Origin: Flavobacterium collinsii | GTDB taxonomy: Bacteria; Bacteroidota; Bacteroidia; Flavobacteriales; Flavobacteriaceae | DNA: 64,000 nt | Direction: 5' to 3' | Assembly: GCF_902804485.1 (NCBI RefSeq) | Contig: NZ_CADCST010000045.1 | Span: forward strand, 1-64,000 | Part shown: positions 9,501-17,328 of the stretch, one piece after another | How positions within the stretch are numbered: the stretch's first letter is position 1 | Layout: each line of letters opens with the position of its first letter | Position numbers and translations under genes: made by a program | Notes under the pieces: generated by a model | The model's database searches: none | Seen by the model: only the letters and a program-made list of their open reading frames with translations | What the model was told of the DNA's origin: nothing

Positions 9501-9641
9501 CCATTAGCAACGGTTATCGTTTACGGACTACTATTTTCTACCGTTCTAACACTTTTTGCTTTACCCTCACTTTATTATTTGATCGAGAAAAAATTTGATC
9601 TCCCAAAAGAGCACCTGCAAAATGAAATCAATAATCCATAA
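6528..9641 (+). CDS. CusA/CzcA-type RND heavy-metal efflux permease
   Basis: This 1037-aa protein is full length for HME-RND pumps: TM1 near the N-terminus (WLILALFLLLSLFGYYSW), then porter domains, then TM2-6. NLLSLGAIDFGIIVDGAIVMME carries the conserved TM4 acidic residue of the proton relay. A second porter half and TM7-12 follow, ending FALPSLYYLIEKKF. It exports cations using the proton gradient, working with the adaptor upstream and the channel downstream. The FxPxxDEGSIW block (FLPPLDEGSIW) is typical of HME pumps. Cu/Ag (three methionines) versus Zn/Co/Cd needs an alignment I cannot do. It is a paralogue of the larger pump at 45769. Confidence 0.95.
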   Translation: MKQNIFETTIAKRWLILALFLLLSLFGYYSWKQLSVEAYPDIGDVTSQVVTQVPGLAAEEVEQQITIPIERAINGLPGLHVMRSKSTFGLSMVTIVFDDGIEDYFARTRIQERLNDVQLPYGAVPSLDPLTSPTGEIYRYIIESKNHDLRELSELQEYTIIPRIKQVSGVADVTNFGGITTQYQVELDPAKLEQYSLSLSEVTETIEKNNANTGGSVIDRGDQSYVVRGIGLVKNLEDIGRIVVKSVNGVSIYLSDIGKLKYGNLERKGALGYTDKRGVDYSDNIEGIVLLLKNQNPSVVLKGVNEAVDDLNKNYLPEGVKIHAFLDRTSLVETTLTTVSHTLLEGMVLVIIVLIVFLGSWRGALLVAITIPISLLIAFILMKFTHIPANLLSLGAIDFGIIVDGAIVMMETILKKREDNEDEELTENNIASSVKSVARPIFFATLIIITAYLPLFAFERVEKKLFTPMAFTVGYALFGALLVALLLIPGLAYFIYRKPQKMYHNKWLEKLTSAYHHRIQKIMQVPKKVFTPLIAVSVLAFILTAVVGKDFLPPLDEGSIWLQVTLPPGITLEKSKEMSDTLRHRTLKHEEVTYMMVQAGRNDDGTDAWTPSHYECSMGLKPYKQWKSGKTKENLIKELSAEYATMPGYNIGFSQPMIDGVMDKISGAHSELVVKIYGEDYKETRRIAEDVIKTLQEVKGAVDLAIDQEPPLPQVQIIADRQKIAQYGLNIDAVSELIEVAMGGKAISQIFVGNKVYDITARYNEESRNDPEKISNLMLTNSEGVKIPLSQVCDIKLNTGESTIAREMNKRHLTVRLNLRGADLSSFLKEAQSKIEEKVKYNHAKFKLKWGGQFENQERAYSHLAIILPLALALMFVLLYGAFGKFRQAGLLMSIVPLALFGGMLALTVRGMTLNVSSAVGFIALFGVAIQNGVIMISHINQLRKNGIALLEAVITGAKQRFRPVLMTATVAILGLLPASLATGIGSDVQRPLATVIVYGLLFSTVLTLFALPSLYYLIEKKFDLPKEHLQNEINNP

Positions 9642-9652
9642 AATGAACCCTT

Positions 9653-10945
9653 ATGATTAAGAAGAACATACAAAACTGGGGAATTATATTGATACTGCTA
9701 AATATTTCGGCAGTATCAAATGCTCAGATTGACACTACTTTCACAAAAATAAAGATGAATTACACTGATTTTCTCGCCTTAGTCAGTAAAAAAAATCTAG
9801 AGTTTACTGCTCAAAAATTTAATGTAAATATCGCAGAAGCTAATGTGCTGGCTTCAAAAGTTTTCCCCGATCCGGAACTGGCTATAGGAGCCAATGATAA
9901 TGGCCAGCGGCGAATGCAAATGGGTTACGGTTTTTCATCAGAACTTAGCTGGACGCTCGAACTTGGCGGAAAACGAAAAGCACGCATAAATATAGCAAAA
10001 AGCACAGCGGAACTATCTAAAACCTTACTGGAAGATTACTTTCGGAACTTACGTGCAGATGCTACCTTAAGTTTTCTAACGAGCTTAAAACAAAAAGAAA
10101 TTCTTTTGGTACAATTAAACTCTTACCATATTCTAAAGAATATCGCTGCTACTGACAGTATTCGGTTTAAGCTTGGAAGTATTGCCGAAATTGATGCCCG
10201 TCAAAGTAAACTTGGTGCTAATTCGATGTTAAATGAGGTATATCAAAGTGAAACCGATTGGAAAAACTCTTTACTGGAATTAGGAGCTTTTATTGGAGAG
10301 CAAAAAAAGGATAGTCTAAATTCTCCTTATGGTGATTTAAACAAATTTGATCGTGCTTTTGGTTTAAGTGAGCTCGTGATTACTGCTCAAAACAATCGTG
10401 CTGATTTACTAGCTGCTCTACAGAATAAAAATGTCTCTCAAGATATTTTAAAATTAACAAAAGCTAATAGAGTTTTAGATTTAGGAATACACTTTGGCAT
10501 ACAAAACACATCGGTTGTGAGTAATGTTGTGGCTCCTACTCCATCAACAAATGCTGTATCAGCTGGTATAACCATTCCCTTAAAATTCTCAAACCAAAAT
10601 AAGGGAGAACTAAAAGCAGCTGAATACGGATTACTTCAGTCTGATGTATTATACAGACAAACAGAGTTGCAGGTTCAGACAGAAGTTAAAAAAGCATGGT
10701 TTGTCTATGTAACGGCACAAAAACAGGTTCGTCAATTTAATACGGGTCTATTAACCGATGCCGAAAAATTACTCAATGGAAAAATATACAGTTACAAACG
10801 TGGAGAAACTACTCTACTTGATGTCTTAAATGCCCAGCATACTTACAATGAGACCCAGCTCAACTACTATGAAACATTATATCGTTATGCAGCCTCTTTA
10901 GTAGAACTTGAAAAAGCGGCTGGGATTTGGGATATTAATTTTTAA
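9653..10945 (+). CDS. TolC/CusC-type outer-membrane efflux channel
   Basis: This 430-aa protein has a Sec signal peptide (cleavage after SNA) and the two-fold repeated TolC organisation: long helices with FNVNIAEANVLASKVFPDPELAIGAND (in blocks) in the first half and KANRVLDLGIHFGIQN in the second. It ends with the YKRGETTLLDVLNAQHTYNETQLNYYE block typical of this family. It would trimerise in the outer membrane as the exit duct for the preceding adaptor/permease. It lies 11 bases after the permease and 14 before the next gene, so it belongs to the operon. Unlike the second efflux operon, the channel here is a separate protein. Confidence 0.92.
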   Translation: MIKKNIQNWGIILILLNISAVSNAQIDTTFTKIKMNYTDFLALVSKKNLEFTAQKFNVNIAEANVLASKVFPDPELAIGANDNGQRRMQMGYGFSSELSWTLELGGKRKARINIAKSTAELSKTLLEDYFRNLRADATLSFLTSLKQKEILLVQLNSYHILKNIAATDSIRFKLGSIAEIDARQSKLGANSMLNEVYQSETDWKNSLLELGAFIGEQKKDSLNSPYGDLNKFDRAFGLSELVITAQNNRADLLAALQNKNVSQDILKLTKANRVLDLGIHFGIQNTSVVSNVVAPTPSTNAVSAGITIPLKFSNQNKGELKAAEYGLLQSDVLYRQTELQVQTEVKKAWFVYVTAQKQVRQFNTGLLTDAEKLLNGKIYSYKRGETTLLDVLNAQHTYNETQLNYYETLYRYAASLVELEKAAGIWDINF

Positions 10946-10959
10946 AACAAGAAGAAATC

Positions 10960-11625
10960 ATGAAAAAAACATATACAATTTGCCTGATATTCCTTTTCAC
11001 GATGCAAATGAGCGCACAACAGGAAGGTATTACTCTTGGTATCAGCGCTGGTACAAACTGGTCATTACTCAAAGGGAAAGATATAGACAGTCTGTCTAAT
11101 AACGGGGCTTCAAAAGGTTTGAACGGCCTGACAATCGGAATCACTTTAGACAATAAAATTTCCCCATATTTCGGTTTAAAACACGAATTGTTTTACAGCA
11201 GAAAACAAACAGCTCTACAAATCGCAGATACCATAAACGGAGGATTCACCAGCAGGCTAAAACGCCAATATATTGATTTATTTCCCATTAGTCCTGCTTT
11301 TTACTACAAAGGCTTACAAGTTTATGTGGGTCCTTACATCGGTTTTTTACTGAACGCCTCTGTGCAGCGCAAAGATACCGATGGAAATTTATATACGGAT
11401 ACCACATTTTACGGAACGGGGAAAGCTTCGAATAGCTACAGCCAGAAAATGGATGCGGGTTTTGTAACCGGTTTAACGTATGAGTTTCCGAATGGTTTAA
11501 CTCTTGGCGCAAGGTATCTGCACGGTTTTGTTCCTCTTATCGAAAATGCAGCTACTATCCCGCAATGGAAAATTTACAACGAGAATTTTTTAATAACACT
11601 GGGTTATAATTTTAAAAAGCGATGA
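10960..11625 (+). CDS. Outer-membrane beta-barrel protein (PorT-like fold), 221 aa
   Basis: A signal peptide (MKKTYTICLIFLFTMQMSAQ) is followed by alternating amphipathic strands: GITLGISAGTNWSLL, FGLKHELFYSRK, GLQVYVGPYIGFLLNASV, FVTGLTYEFPNGLTLGARYLHGF. It ends LITLGYNFKKR. This is the usual pattern of the 8-10 strand Bacteroidota outer-membrane barrel family. It follows the TolC gene by 14 bases and may be co-transcribed with the efflux system. Its function is not known. A role in sealing or assisting efflux is only contextual. Confidence 0.75.
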   Translation: MKKTYTICLIFLFTMQMSAQQEGITLGISAGTNWSLLKGKDIDSLSNNGASKGLNGLTIGITLDNKISPYFGLKHELFYSRKQTALQIADTINGGFTSRLKRQYIDLFPISPAFYYKGLQVYVGPYIGFLLNASVQRKDTDGNLYTDTTFYGTGKASNSYSQKMDAGFVTGLTYEFPNGLTLGARYLHGFVPLIENAATIPQWKIYNENFLITLGYNFKKR

Positions 11626-11770
11626 TTTCAGCTCTCAAAGATAAAATTCTTAAGCAACGAATTTACAAATTTAGAATGATTCAATATTTTAAAAACTTCC
11701 ATTAAGATCTCTTAGAAAAACGATCATCATAACCTAAAACTTGTTAATTTTATATTCTAAAACTTTTCCT

Positions 11771-12205
11771 ATGAAAAAATACTTCACCCTAATGTTGGCA
11801 GCTGTTGCCTTAGTTTTCACTTCTTGCAACTGCACAAAAAATACCACGCAAAGTACTGCTCTTTATGACACAACCTGGGAACTGGAATACATTTCCGGTC
11901 CTCGTATAGCTTTTGAAGGCTTGTATCCTGACAAAAAACCTTTTATAAAGTTTGATCAAAGTACGGGTCAGGTATCTGGAAACGCAGGATGTAATGGCTA
12001 CAGCGCTCCTTATACTTTAAAAGGACAAAACATCAGCTTTGGAGAACAAGGCCCTACAACAATGATGTTCTGCGAAGGCGGCGGGGAGCAAACTTTTACC
12101 GAAATGATTAGAAAAATCAACACCTATTCTATTGATAAAGATGATAAACTGAACTTGTTACTGAATGATGTTCCAATGATGCGCTTTAAAAAAGTGGCGA
12201 AGTAA
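11771..12205 (+). CDS. META-domain (HslJ-like) lipoprotein
   Basis: The protein has 144 aa from the ATG at 11771, chosen because it directly precedes a lipoprotein signal with Cys19 (LVFTSC). The mature part is one META domain: TTWELEYISG, then FIKFDQSTGQVSGNAGCNGYSAPY with the family's G-x-GCN-x-Y/F core, then TTMMFCEGG and a C-terminal strand. META/HslJ proteins are stress-linked envelope proteins of unclear biochemistry. In E. coli, HslJ relates to novobiocin and heat responses. It has its own upstream gap of 145 bases and ends at a strong terminator. Confidence 0.88.
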   Translation: MKKYFTLMLAAVALVFTSCNCTKNTTQSTALYDTTWELEYISGPRIAFEGLYPDKKPFIKFDQSTGQVSGNAGCNGYSAPYTLKGQNISFGEQGPTTMMFCEGGGEQTFTEMIRKINTYSIDKDDKLNLLLNDVPMMRFKKVAK

Positions 12206-12228
12206 TTTTACTACTCTCAAAATAAAAC

Positions 12229-12260
12229 AAAAAATGGACTTTCTTACAAGTCCATTTTTT
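12229..12260 (+). terminator. Rho-independent terminator of the META lipoprotein gene
   Basis: A 13-bp stem, AAAAAATGGACTT (12229-12241) with AAGTCCATTTTTT (12248-12260), encloses a 6-base loop. The 3' arm supplies the U tract. Confidence 0.88.
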
Positions 12261-12275
12261 GTATCCCATATTCAT

Positions 12276-12312
12276 AAAAAAACATCTGACATAAATATTT
12301 ATATGCCAGATG
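12276..12312 (-). terminator. Terminator of the TonB receptor/DUF4249 operon (minus strand)
   Basis: On the minus strand CATCTG (from 12312) pairs with CAGATG (ending 12283) across an AT-rich, partly self-complementary centre. Seven T follow. It sits 30 bases past the DUF4249 stop codon. Confidence 0.7.
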
Positions 12313-12341
12313 CCGTTACAAATCAACCTTCAATTAAAATC

Positions 12342-13217
12342 TTACTTGCTCGGATAGACAATGTTATCGTTCTCTTTTACAACATAGGTAAAGGTATCTG
12401 CTTCGCAAAGCCTGAAATAACCAAAAGCAAAATTATTGGCATTCGTAGTATTTATAATATTGCCTCGGATATTTCCAGGGGGAATAGAAAAAGGACTACC
12501 TCCATATATCTCTAAAAGCAAGCTCATATAATTATAAAAATTCTTAGAAACACCACGATTTATAACCGCAACACTTTTCCCCGGTTTCAATTTGGTGTCA
12601 GAAAATCGTGGATTTATTTCATTTCCATTAAACAATTCATCGTCCAATAAAGTGTAGGTCGGAAAAATAAGAACATCAGTTTTATAATCTGTCAGATAAA
12701 AATTTACCTGATCAATCGGATCTTTAAAGAAAAACCCTATTTCATACAGGTCATCTCCTCCTACATCCGGAACAAGTTTCTGCTCTATTCTGTCAATTGG
12801 AGTTACTGAAATCAACTTTTCTGTTGCTGTGAAACTCTGTCCTTCTGCCTCAACAGAAAGTGCATAATCCATGTTGATAACAGGCACGAAATTAGTACAT
12901 ACATAAAAACCTGGTTCTTTTTCATTAAAAATGAAAATATCGCCCTTACTATTCGTGATTTTTACTTTCGCTCCCGAAACTTTTGGCGTGGTATTGTTGT
13001 AATAAGGAGCCGTTTTGCTGACCTTTATGACTTGTTCGCTTCCCGTTGTTCCTTTTTTCCAGATAATTTCGGCATCTACCACAATTCTTGTTTCACCGGT
13101 TTCTAAATCAAGTTTTACCACGTCTTCACAAGATGAGAAAAACAGCACCAAAACCAGACTTAAAATAGCCATTACTTTCTTTTTAAAAGTTTTTATATCT
13201 ATCCTTTGCATATTCAT
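12342..13217 (-). CDS. DUF4249-family lipoprotein, TonB-receptor partner
   Basis: This 291-aa protein has a lipobox with Cys30 (LFFSSC) and then the family's opening EDVVKLDLETGETRIVVDAEI. A carboxypeptidase-like/Ig-type strand region (VSGAKVKITNSKGDIFIFNE) and a C-terminal TFTYVVKENDNIVYPSK follow. DUF4249 proteins are commonly encoded right after a TonB-dependent receptor with a carboxypeptidase-like domain. They are thought to be surface partners, but the ligand is unknown. Here the stop of the receptor and the ATG of this gene share one base (TAATG), so translation is coupled. A SusD-like role by analogy is inference. Confidence 0.85.
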   Translation of the reverse strand: MNMQRIDIKTFKKKVMAILSLVLVLFFSSCEDVVKLDLETGETRIVVDAEIIWKKGTTGSEQVIKVSKTAPYYNNTTPKVSGAKVKITNSKGDIFIFNEKEPGFYVCTNFVPVINMDYALSVEAEGQSFTATEKLISVTPIDRIEQKLVPDVGGDDLYEIGFFFKDPIDQVNFYLTDYKTDVLIFPTYTLLDDELFNGNEINPRFSDTKLKPGKSVAVINRGVSKNFYNYMSLLLEIYGGSPFSIPPGNIRGNIINTTNANNFAFGYFRLCEADTFTYVVKENDNIVYPSK

Positions 13218-15829
13218 TAAAATTTAAAATTATAAGAAACACCTGGTACTATTCCAAAAATAGAAAGTCTTCTGGTTTCATTCGCTCCTGTATCATCATT
13301 TGTTCTAAAGGTCATTGAAGCCGCATTTTGTCGATTATAAATATTATAAAGACTAAATACCCAATAGCTCTGCCATCCTTTCTTTTTATCCGGCTTTGGC
13401 GTATACGTGGCTGCCACATCCAGGTGATGGAAAAGTGGAAGCCTGTTTTCATTCCTTAATGAAAAGTTTGGAATGTTAATACCTCCAAATTCATAATACC
13501 CATTGGCATACGTTACCGGCTGGCCCGACTGTAAGCTAAAGTTGGCATTAAAAGACCATTTTTTATTGTATTCATAATTCCCCACAATACTTAAATTGTG
13601 CAGTTTGTCATATCCTGATAAATACCATCCGCCATTTGCGATTCCAGATTCTTCGGTCGTCCTGCCAGGTGTTTTTTGTTCAGCTCTCGACAAAGTATAA
13701 GAAACCCATCCGGTCAATCTTCCTGTATTTTTTCTCAACATTAACTCCATACCGTATGATCTGGCTCTACCATTCAAAATCACCTGTTCTATATTGTCAT
13801 TTGCCAGGATATTTGCTCCGTCAATATAGTCAATACGATTTTGAATTTTCTTGTAGAATAACTCTCCTTCAAAAGAATATTCCTTATCCTTAAAATTCTT
13901 AAAATAACCAACGGCATATTGATCTAACAACTGAGGTTTTGTAAAAGGTCCGCTTGGTGTCCAGATCGTAGTTGGCAATGGAAACTGGGTATTGGATAAC
14001 ATGTGAATGTATTGCGCCATTCGATTATAACTTGCCTTTACTGATGTATTTTCATCAAAGGCGTATGATAATGCGACACGTGGTTCGAAATTATCAAACT
14101 TACTTATGGTCGCTCCACTTTTATAAGATATACTTCCTGTTGGAGTTCCATTTTCATAAATTTTATACAATGGATTAAAAACTACTGCCTTTCCATCCTC
14201 ATAAGTACTTATTTCCTCCCCTCCTAAACGGTAAAACATACTATAACGAAGACCGTAACGAAGGTTCAGTTTTTCAGTTAGCTGATGTTCGAAGTCCAGA
14301 TAAACAGCAGATTCAAAAGCATACTTTTTAGCCAACTGCTTGTAATTAAACTGTGAACCCGCAGTAGTAGGCTTCGCTGTTCCTGGGTTAAAATCATAAT
14401 ACTGGCCGTCTATTCCGTAGTTAAGTTTTAATTTTTCTGATAAAGTCTGACTCCAGCCATATTTAAAACCATAAGTCTGAATGTTATTATTCCATTTAAA
14501 ACCTTCTCTTTCTAATCCCAGATTAAATTTATAATCACTGAAGTAAACAGACAAATTGGTATTTAAATTCTCCGAAAACTTGTGTTTCCAGCTTAAGATC
14601 CCCATCGTATTTCCGTAGGTACTGTCAAAAAGATTGTTCAAATCAAAAACATCGTTTCCGAAATATCCCGAAAAAGACAGCGTATTGTTGGCTCCAAAAC
14701 GATAATTAAACTTAGCATTCAAATCATAAAACATAGCGGAGTTCTTGTTATCAGTCAGTTTCATAAATACGTGAGCATACGAAGCACGTCCTGCAATGAT
14801 GAAAGATCCTTTTTCTTTCTGAATAGGTCCCTGTACCAATAAACGGCTCGAGATTAAACCAATCCCTCCATTTACTTTGTACTCTTCATAGTCTCCGGTT
14901 TGCTGTGAAATATCTAAAACAGAAGAAACACGTCCCCCATATTTAGAAGGGATTCCTCCCTTGTATAAATCTAACCCATTTACAATATCGGCATTAAAAA
15001 TAGAGAAAAACCCAAACATGTGTGAATCAGCGTAAACCGGACCTCCATCTATCAAAATCAAGTTCTGATCGGCCGCTCCTCCACGCACATTAAAACCAGA
15101 TGAAAGTTCTCCGGCGTTGGTTACTCCCGGTAATGTCAATATCGATTTTAAAGGATCTGCTTCCCCCATAGCAACCGGAATTCTTTTAATCTCGGCCATC
15201 GAAAGTTTGTTCACACTCATCTGAGTATTTTTAACATCAACCGCTTTATTGGAGGTGATGACTACCTGCTCGAGTTCGTGACTATCGGCGTCCATGTAAA
15301 AATTGATTCTTGAATCGTCAGCAACTTCAATTTGTTTCTCTTTGTTTTTTAGGCCGAGATATGTAATTAATACGGTATAATTTCCTTTATCTACTTCTAT
15401 CGCAAATTTTCCATCTGCATCGGTTGTAGCGCCAGTAGAAAGCTCTTTGATAAATATATTCGCACCAATAACCGGTTCTTTGTTTTCATCAAAGACCTGA
15501 CCGGTCAGCTTATTTTTTTTTTTAGGTGCTTTGGTTACTTTTTGCTTTACAAAAATATTATTACCTACGATGGAGAACTGAACCGATGCGCTCTTATTGA
15601 GTTCATTGACAAGTTCTTTTACGCTGATATTTTTGTAAGTCCTGGTTTGAGTAAAATACTTTTGACCGGTATTAATCTGATCCGTGTGGGCAAACTTGAA
15701 ATCAGTTTGGCTTTCAATTTGCTTAAAGAATTCTTTTAATGTTACTGATTTATCAACAGTTACGGTTACATTTTGAGAAAACACCGCCCAACTGAATAAA
15801 AAAAAGCATGCTGAAATTATATGCTTCAT
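13217..15829 (-). CDS. TonB-dependent receptor with STN and carboxypeptidase-like domains
   Basis: The 870-aa protein has a signal peptide (MKHIISACFFLFSWAVFSQ) and an STN/secretin-N domain at about 20-95, which talks to the FecR anti-sigma factor. A carboxypeptidase-regulatory-like beta-sandwich lies at about 105-190 (LTGQVFDENKEPVIGANIFI). The plug domain contains GGAADQNLILIDGGPVY, and the 22-strand barrel ends GVSYNFKF. It imports an unknown ligand across the outer membrane using TonB energy and signals arrival inward through the sigma/FecR pair encoded upstream. Its own start region has been tandemly duplicated (15808-16381). Confidence 0.93.
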   Translation of the reverse strand: MKHIISACFFLFSWAVFSQNVTVTVDKSVTLKEFFKQIESQTDFKFAHTDQINTGQKYFTQTRTYKNISVKELVNELNKSASVQFSIVGNNIFVKQKVTKAPKKKNKLTGQVFDENKEPVIGANIFIKELSTGATTDADGKFAIEVDKGNYTVLITYLGLKNKEKQIEVADDSRINFYMDADSHELEQVVITSNKAVDVKNTQMSVNKLSMAEIKRIPVAMGEADPLKSILTLPGVTNAGELSSGFNVRGGAADQNLILIDGGPVYADSHMFGFFSIFNADIVNGLDLYKGGIPSKYGGRVSSVLDISQQTGDYEEYKVNGGIGLISSRLLVQGPIQKEKGSFIIAGRASYAHVFMKLTDNKNSAMFYDLNAKFNYRFGANNTLSFSGYFGNDVFDLNNLFDSTYGNTMGILSWKHKFSENLNTNLSVYFSDYKFNLGLEREGFKWNNNIQTYGFKYGWSQTLSEKLKLNYGIDGQYYDFNPGTAKPTTAGSQFNYKQLAKKYAFESAVYLDFEHQLTEKLNLRYGLRYSMFYRLGGEEISTYEDGKAVVFNPLYKIYENGTPTGSISYKSGATISKFDNFEPRVALSYAFDENTSVKASYNRMAQYIHMLSNTQFPLPTTIWTPSGPFTKPQLLDQYAVGYFKNFKDKEYSFEGELFYKKIQNRIDYIDGANILANDNIEQVILNGRARSYGMELMLRKNTGRLTGWVSYTLSRAEQKTPGRTTEESGIANGGWYLSGYDKLHNLSIVGNYEYNKKWSFNANFSLQSGQPVTYANGYYEFGGINIPNFSLRNENRLPLFHHLDVAATYTPKPDKKKGWQSYWVFSLYNIYNRQNAASMTFRTNDDTGANETRRLSIFGIVPGVSYNFKF

Positions 15830-15860
15830 GAATTTTTGTATTTTTGAAAATTATTAAATG

Positions 15861-15921
15861 AGATAGTTTCGTACTATCTTGACCATGAGGAGGATGTTTA
15901 GTTTCGCGGCTAGTGCATCCT
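15861..15921. other. Hairpin-rich leader, copy 1
   Basis: AGATAGT (15861-15867) pairs with ACTATCT (15873-15879), and AGGATG (15891-15896) pairs with CATCCT (15916-15921). It lies between the receptor start and the mini-ORF. The first stem co-varies with copy 2, so the fold seems maintained. Which strand's RNA matters is not known; minus is expected from the operon. Confidence 0.5.
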
Positions 15922-15930
15922 TTTTCTTTT

Positions 15931-16116
15931 CTATTGAAAAGTAATTACTTTTAATTCTTCATTTATTTCAAAGTTTAGGTTATACATTTCGGATATTAAT
16001 TGGATAAGTTTTTTAAAATCTTCTTTTTTATTAATTCGCATTGTAATACGATGGTCATAGTACTCCTGCGGAAATTTTAACGTATAACAAAAACAGGCTG
16101 AAATTATATGTTTCAT
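15931..16116 (-). pseudogene. Chimeric 61-codon ORF from duplication (receptor start fused to FecR tail)
   Basis: The first nine codons repeat the TonB receptor start (MKHIISACF). The rest repeat the FecR C-terminal DUF4974 tail: EYYDHRITMRINKKEDF against EYYEQRITLRINKKEDL, and ISEMYNLNFEIN identical. It is the junction product of the 287-bp tandem duplication. The frame is intact and substitutions are conservative. Either it is a relic on its way out, or a small protein offering a spare DUF4974 domain. I favour relic. Confidence 0.7.
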
Positions 16117-16146
16117 AAAATTTTGTATTTTTGAGTATTATTAAAC

Positions 16147-16208
16147 AGGATAGTTTCCTATTATCCTGACCATGAGAAGGATGTTTAGTTTCGCGGCTAG
16201 TGCATCCT
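16147..16208. other. Hairpin-rich leader, copy 2
   Basis: AGGATAG (16147-16153) pairs with TTATCCT (16161-16167), including a G-T wobble. Compared with copy 1 several stem bases changed on both sides. AGGATG (16178-16183) pairs with CATCCT (16203-16208), unchanged from copy 1. Confidence 0.5.
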
Positions 16209-16217
16209 TTTTCTTTT

Positions 16218-17060
16218 CTATTGAAAAGTAACTTCTTTTAATTTTTCATTTATTTCAAAATTTAGGTTATACATTTCGGATATGAGTTGGATAATTATCT
16301 TTAAATCTTCTTTCTTATTAATTCTCAATGTAATGCGCTGCTCATAATACTCCTTTGGAAAGGTCATCGTGTAGCCGTAATTGGTTTTAATGTAGGTAGT
16401 TAAAACCGTTAGCTTTTCATTTTCAAAATCGGTAAATCTTTCAAACTCTGTTACCTCAACCGTATTGTTGGCATAGGTAAACTTTTCACCCGGAACCAGT
16501 ATCCATTTTTTGTCCTGATCTTTCACACTCATTTCAACGCTTCCTTCAAAAAGCTCCACCGTTACCTCTTTCTGTGTATATCCTTTTACTAAAAAAGAAG
16601 TTCCTAAAACAGTGGTTGTAGTTTCATTGCAAAAAACCTGAAAAGGGTGTTTTTTATCTTTCTTTACATGAAAGTACGCCTCTCCTTTAATTTCAATTTT
16701 ACGATTGGTTGTAAAATTATTAGCATACTCAATTCTAGAATTAGGACTTAACTCTACCTTCGAACTGTCAGGTAAAAAAACTGTTTTTACAATTGAAGTG
16801 GTATTTTCAATTACGTTCGAAGCCAATTTAACTTCTGATTGGTCCTGATTTCTATTAAAGAACAACCCTGAACCAATAAACCCGAAAAGTAAAACAGCTG
16901 CCGCTGTGGCATAATGCCATACTTTAAATTTCGATTGCTTCGAAGCGAAGGTTTTAGATTGAAACGCTTCCCACGAAGCTTCTTTCTCCTCGTTGGAATG
17001 CGAAATAGGAATATCATCCCAGATCTTTTTTAATTCTTCTTCTACTTTTTTATCATTCAT
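16218..17060 (-). CDS. FecR-family anti-sigma factor
   Basis: This 280-aa protein has a cytoplasmic N-terminus with the ELKKIWDDI helix that should clamp the sigma factor, then one TM at about 48-68. A periplasmic FecR domain follows (VFLPDSSKVELSPNSRIEY, GEAYFHVKKDKKHPFQVF), then a C-terminal DUF4974 domain at about 215-280 that contacts the receptor STN domain. It keeps the ECF sigma factor at 17329 inactive until the receptor signals. Its last 50 codons are duplicated in the mini-ORF next door. It follows the 69-aa gene by 12 bases. Confidence 0.93.
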   Translation of the reverse strand: MNDKKVEEELKKIWDDIPISHSNEEKEASWEAFQSKTFASKQSKFKVWHYATAAAVLLFGFIGSGLFFNRNQDQSEVKLASNVIENTTSIVKTVFLPDSSKVELSPNSRIEYANNFTTNRKIEIKGEAYFHVKKDKKHPFQVFCNETTTTVLGTSFLVKGYTQKEVTVELFEGSVEMSVKDQDKKWILVPGEKFTYANNTVEVTEFERFTDFENEKLTVLTTYIKTNYGYTMTFPKEYYEQRITLRINKKEDLKIIIQLISEMYNLNFEINEKLKEVTFQ

Positions 17061-17072
17061 ATCTTTGGAGCG

Positions 17073-17282
17073 TTAAAGTTTCTGACAATAAAATCCCTGC
17101 TTATTAAAAACACCGTAAACCATTTCTTTAATCTCCCTGTTGGTTTCGATTCTCAGAATATGATTTGTATCTTCTACATCAAAATTCATGATACAATCAG
17201 AAATAACAAATTGAAGAAGCGTTACAACAAATCTTGCATCTTCTTTAGTTGTAACGTCCGTTTTATAAGTTTCAATATTCAT
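17073..17282 (-). CDS. Small conserved-looking protein in a sigma/anti-sigma operon, 69 aa
   Basis: The protein starts MNIETYKTDVTTKEDARFVV and ends NKQGFYCQKL. The strand-helix-helix-strand rhythm with an acidic middle (DVEDTNHILRIETN) suggests a small ferredoxin-like/HMA-type alpha-beta fold without the metal CxxC motif. No signal peptide, so cytoplasmic. It sits 12 bases before fecR and 46 bases after the sigma gene, so it is co-expressed with both. I recall similar small proteins in flavobacterial genomes but know no function. A modulator of the sigma/FecR pair is only a guess. Confidence 0.6.
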   Translation of the reverse strand: MNIETYKTDVTTKEDARFVVTLLQFVISDCIMNFDVEDTNHILRIETNREIKEMVYGVFNKQGFYCQKL

Positions 17283-17328
17283 TTTATGTTCCCATTTTTA
17301 TAGATAACAAATGAGAACAAAAAAGTTC

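Larger units (their letters stand above)
15808..16381 (-). repeat. 287-bp tandem duplication spanning FecR 3' end, leader and receptor start
   Basis: Bases 15808-16094 and 16095-16381 are diverged copies, offset 287. Shared blocks include gctgaaattatatg-ttcat at the receptor start codon, gatgtttagtttcgcggc in the leader, gcatcctttttcttttc, and the FecR C-terminal codons. Copy 1 carries the live receptor start, copy 2 the live FecR end, and the joint between them forms the 61-codon chimera. Roughly 15-20% divergence by eye means it is not very recent. Confidence 0.85.

Noticed and set aside
12234..12515. 93-codon plus-strand ORF overlapping two terminators and the DUF4249 gene
   Set aside because: It crosses two hairpin terminators and is antisense to a clear lipoprotein gene.
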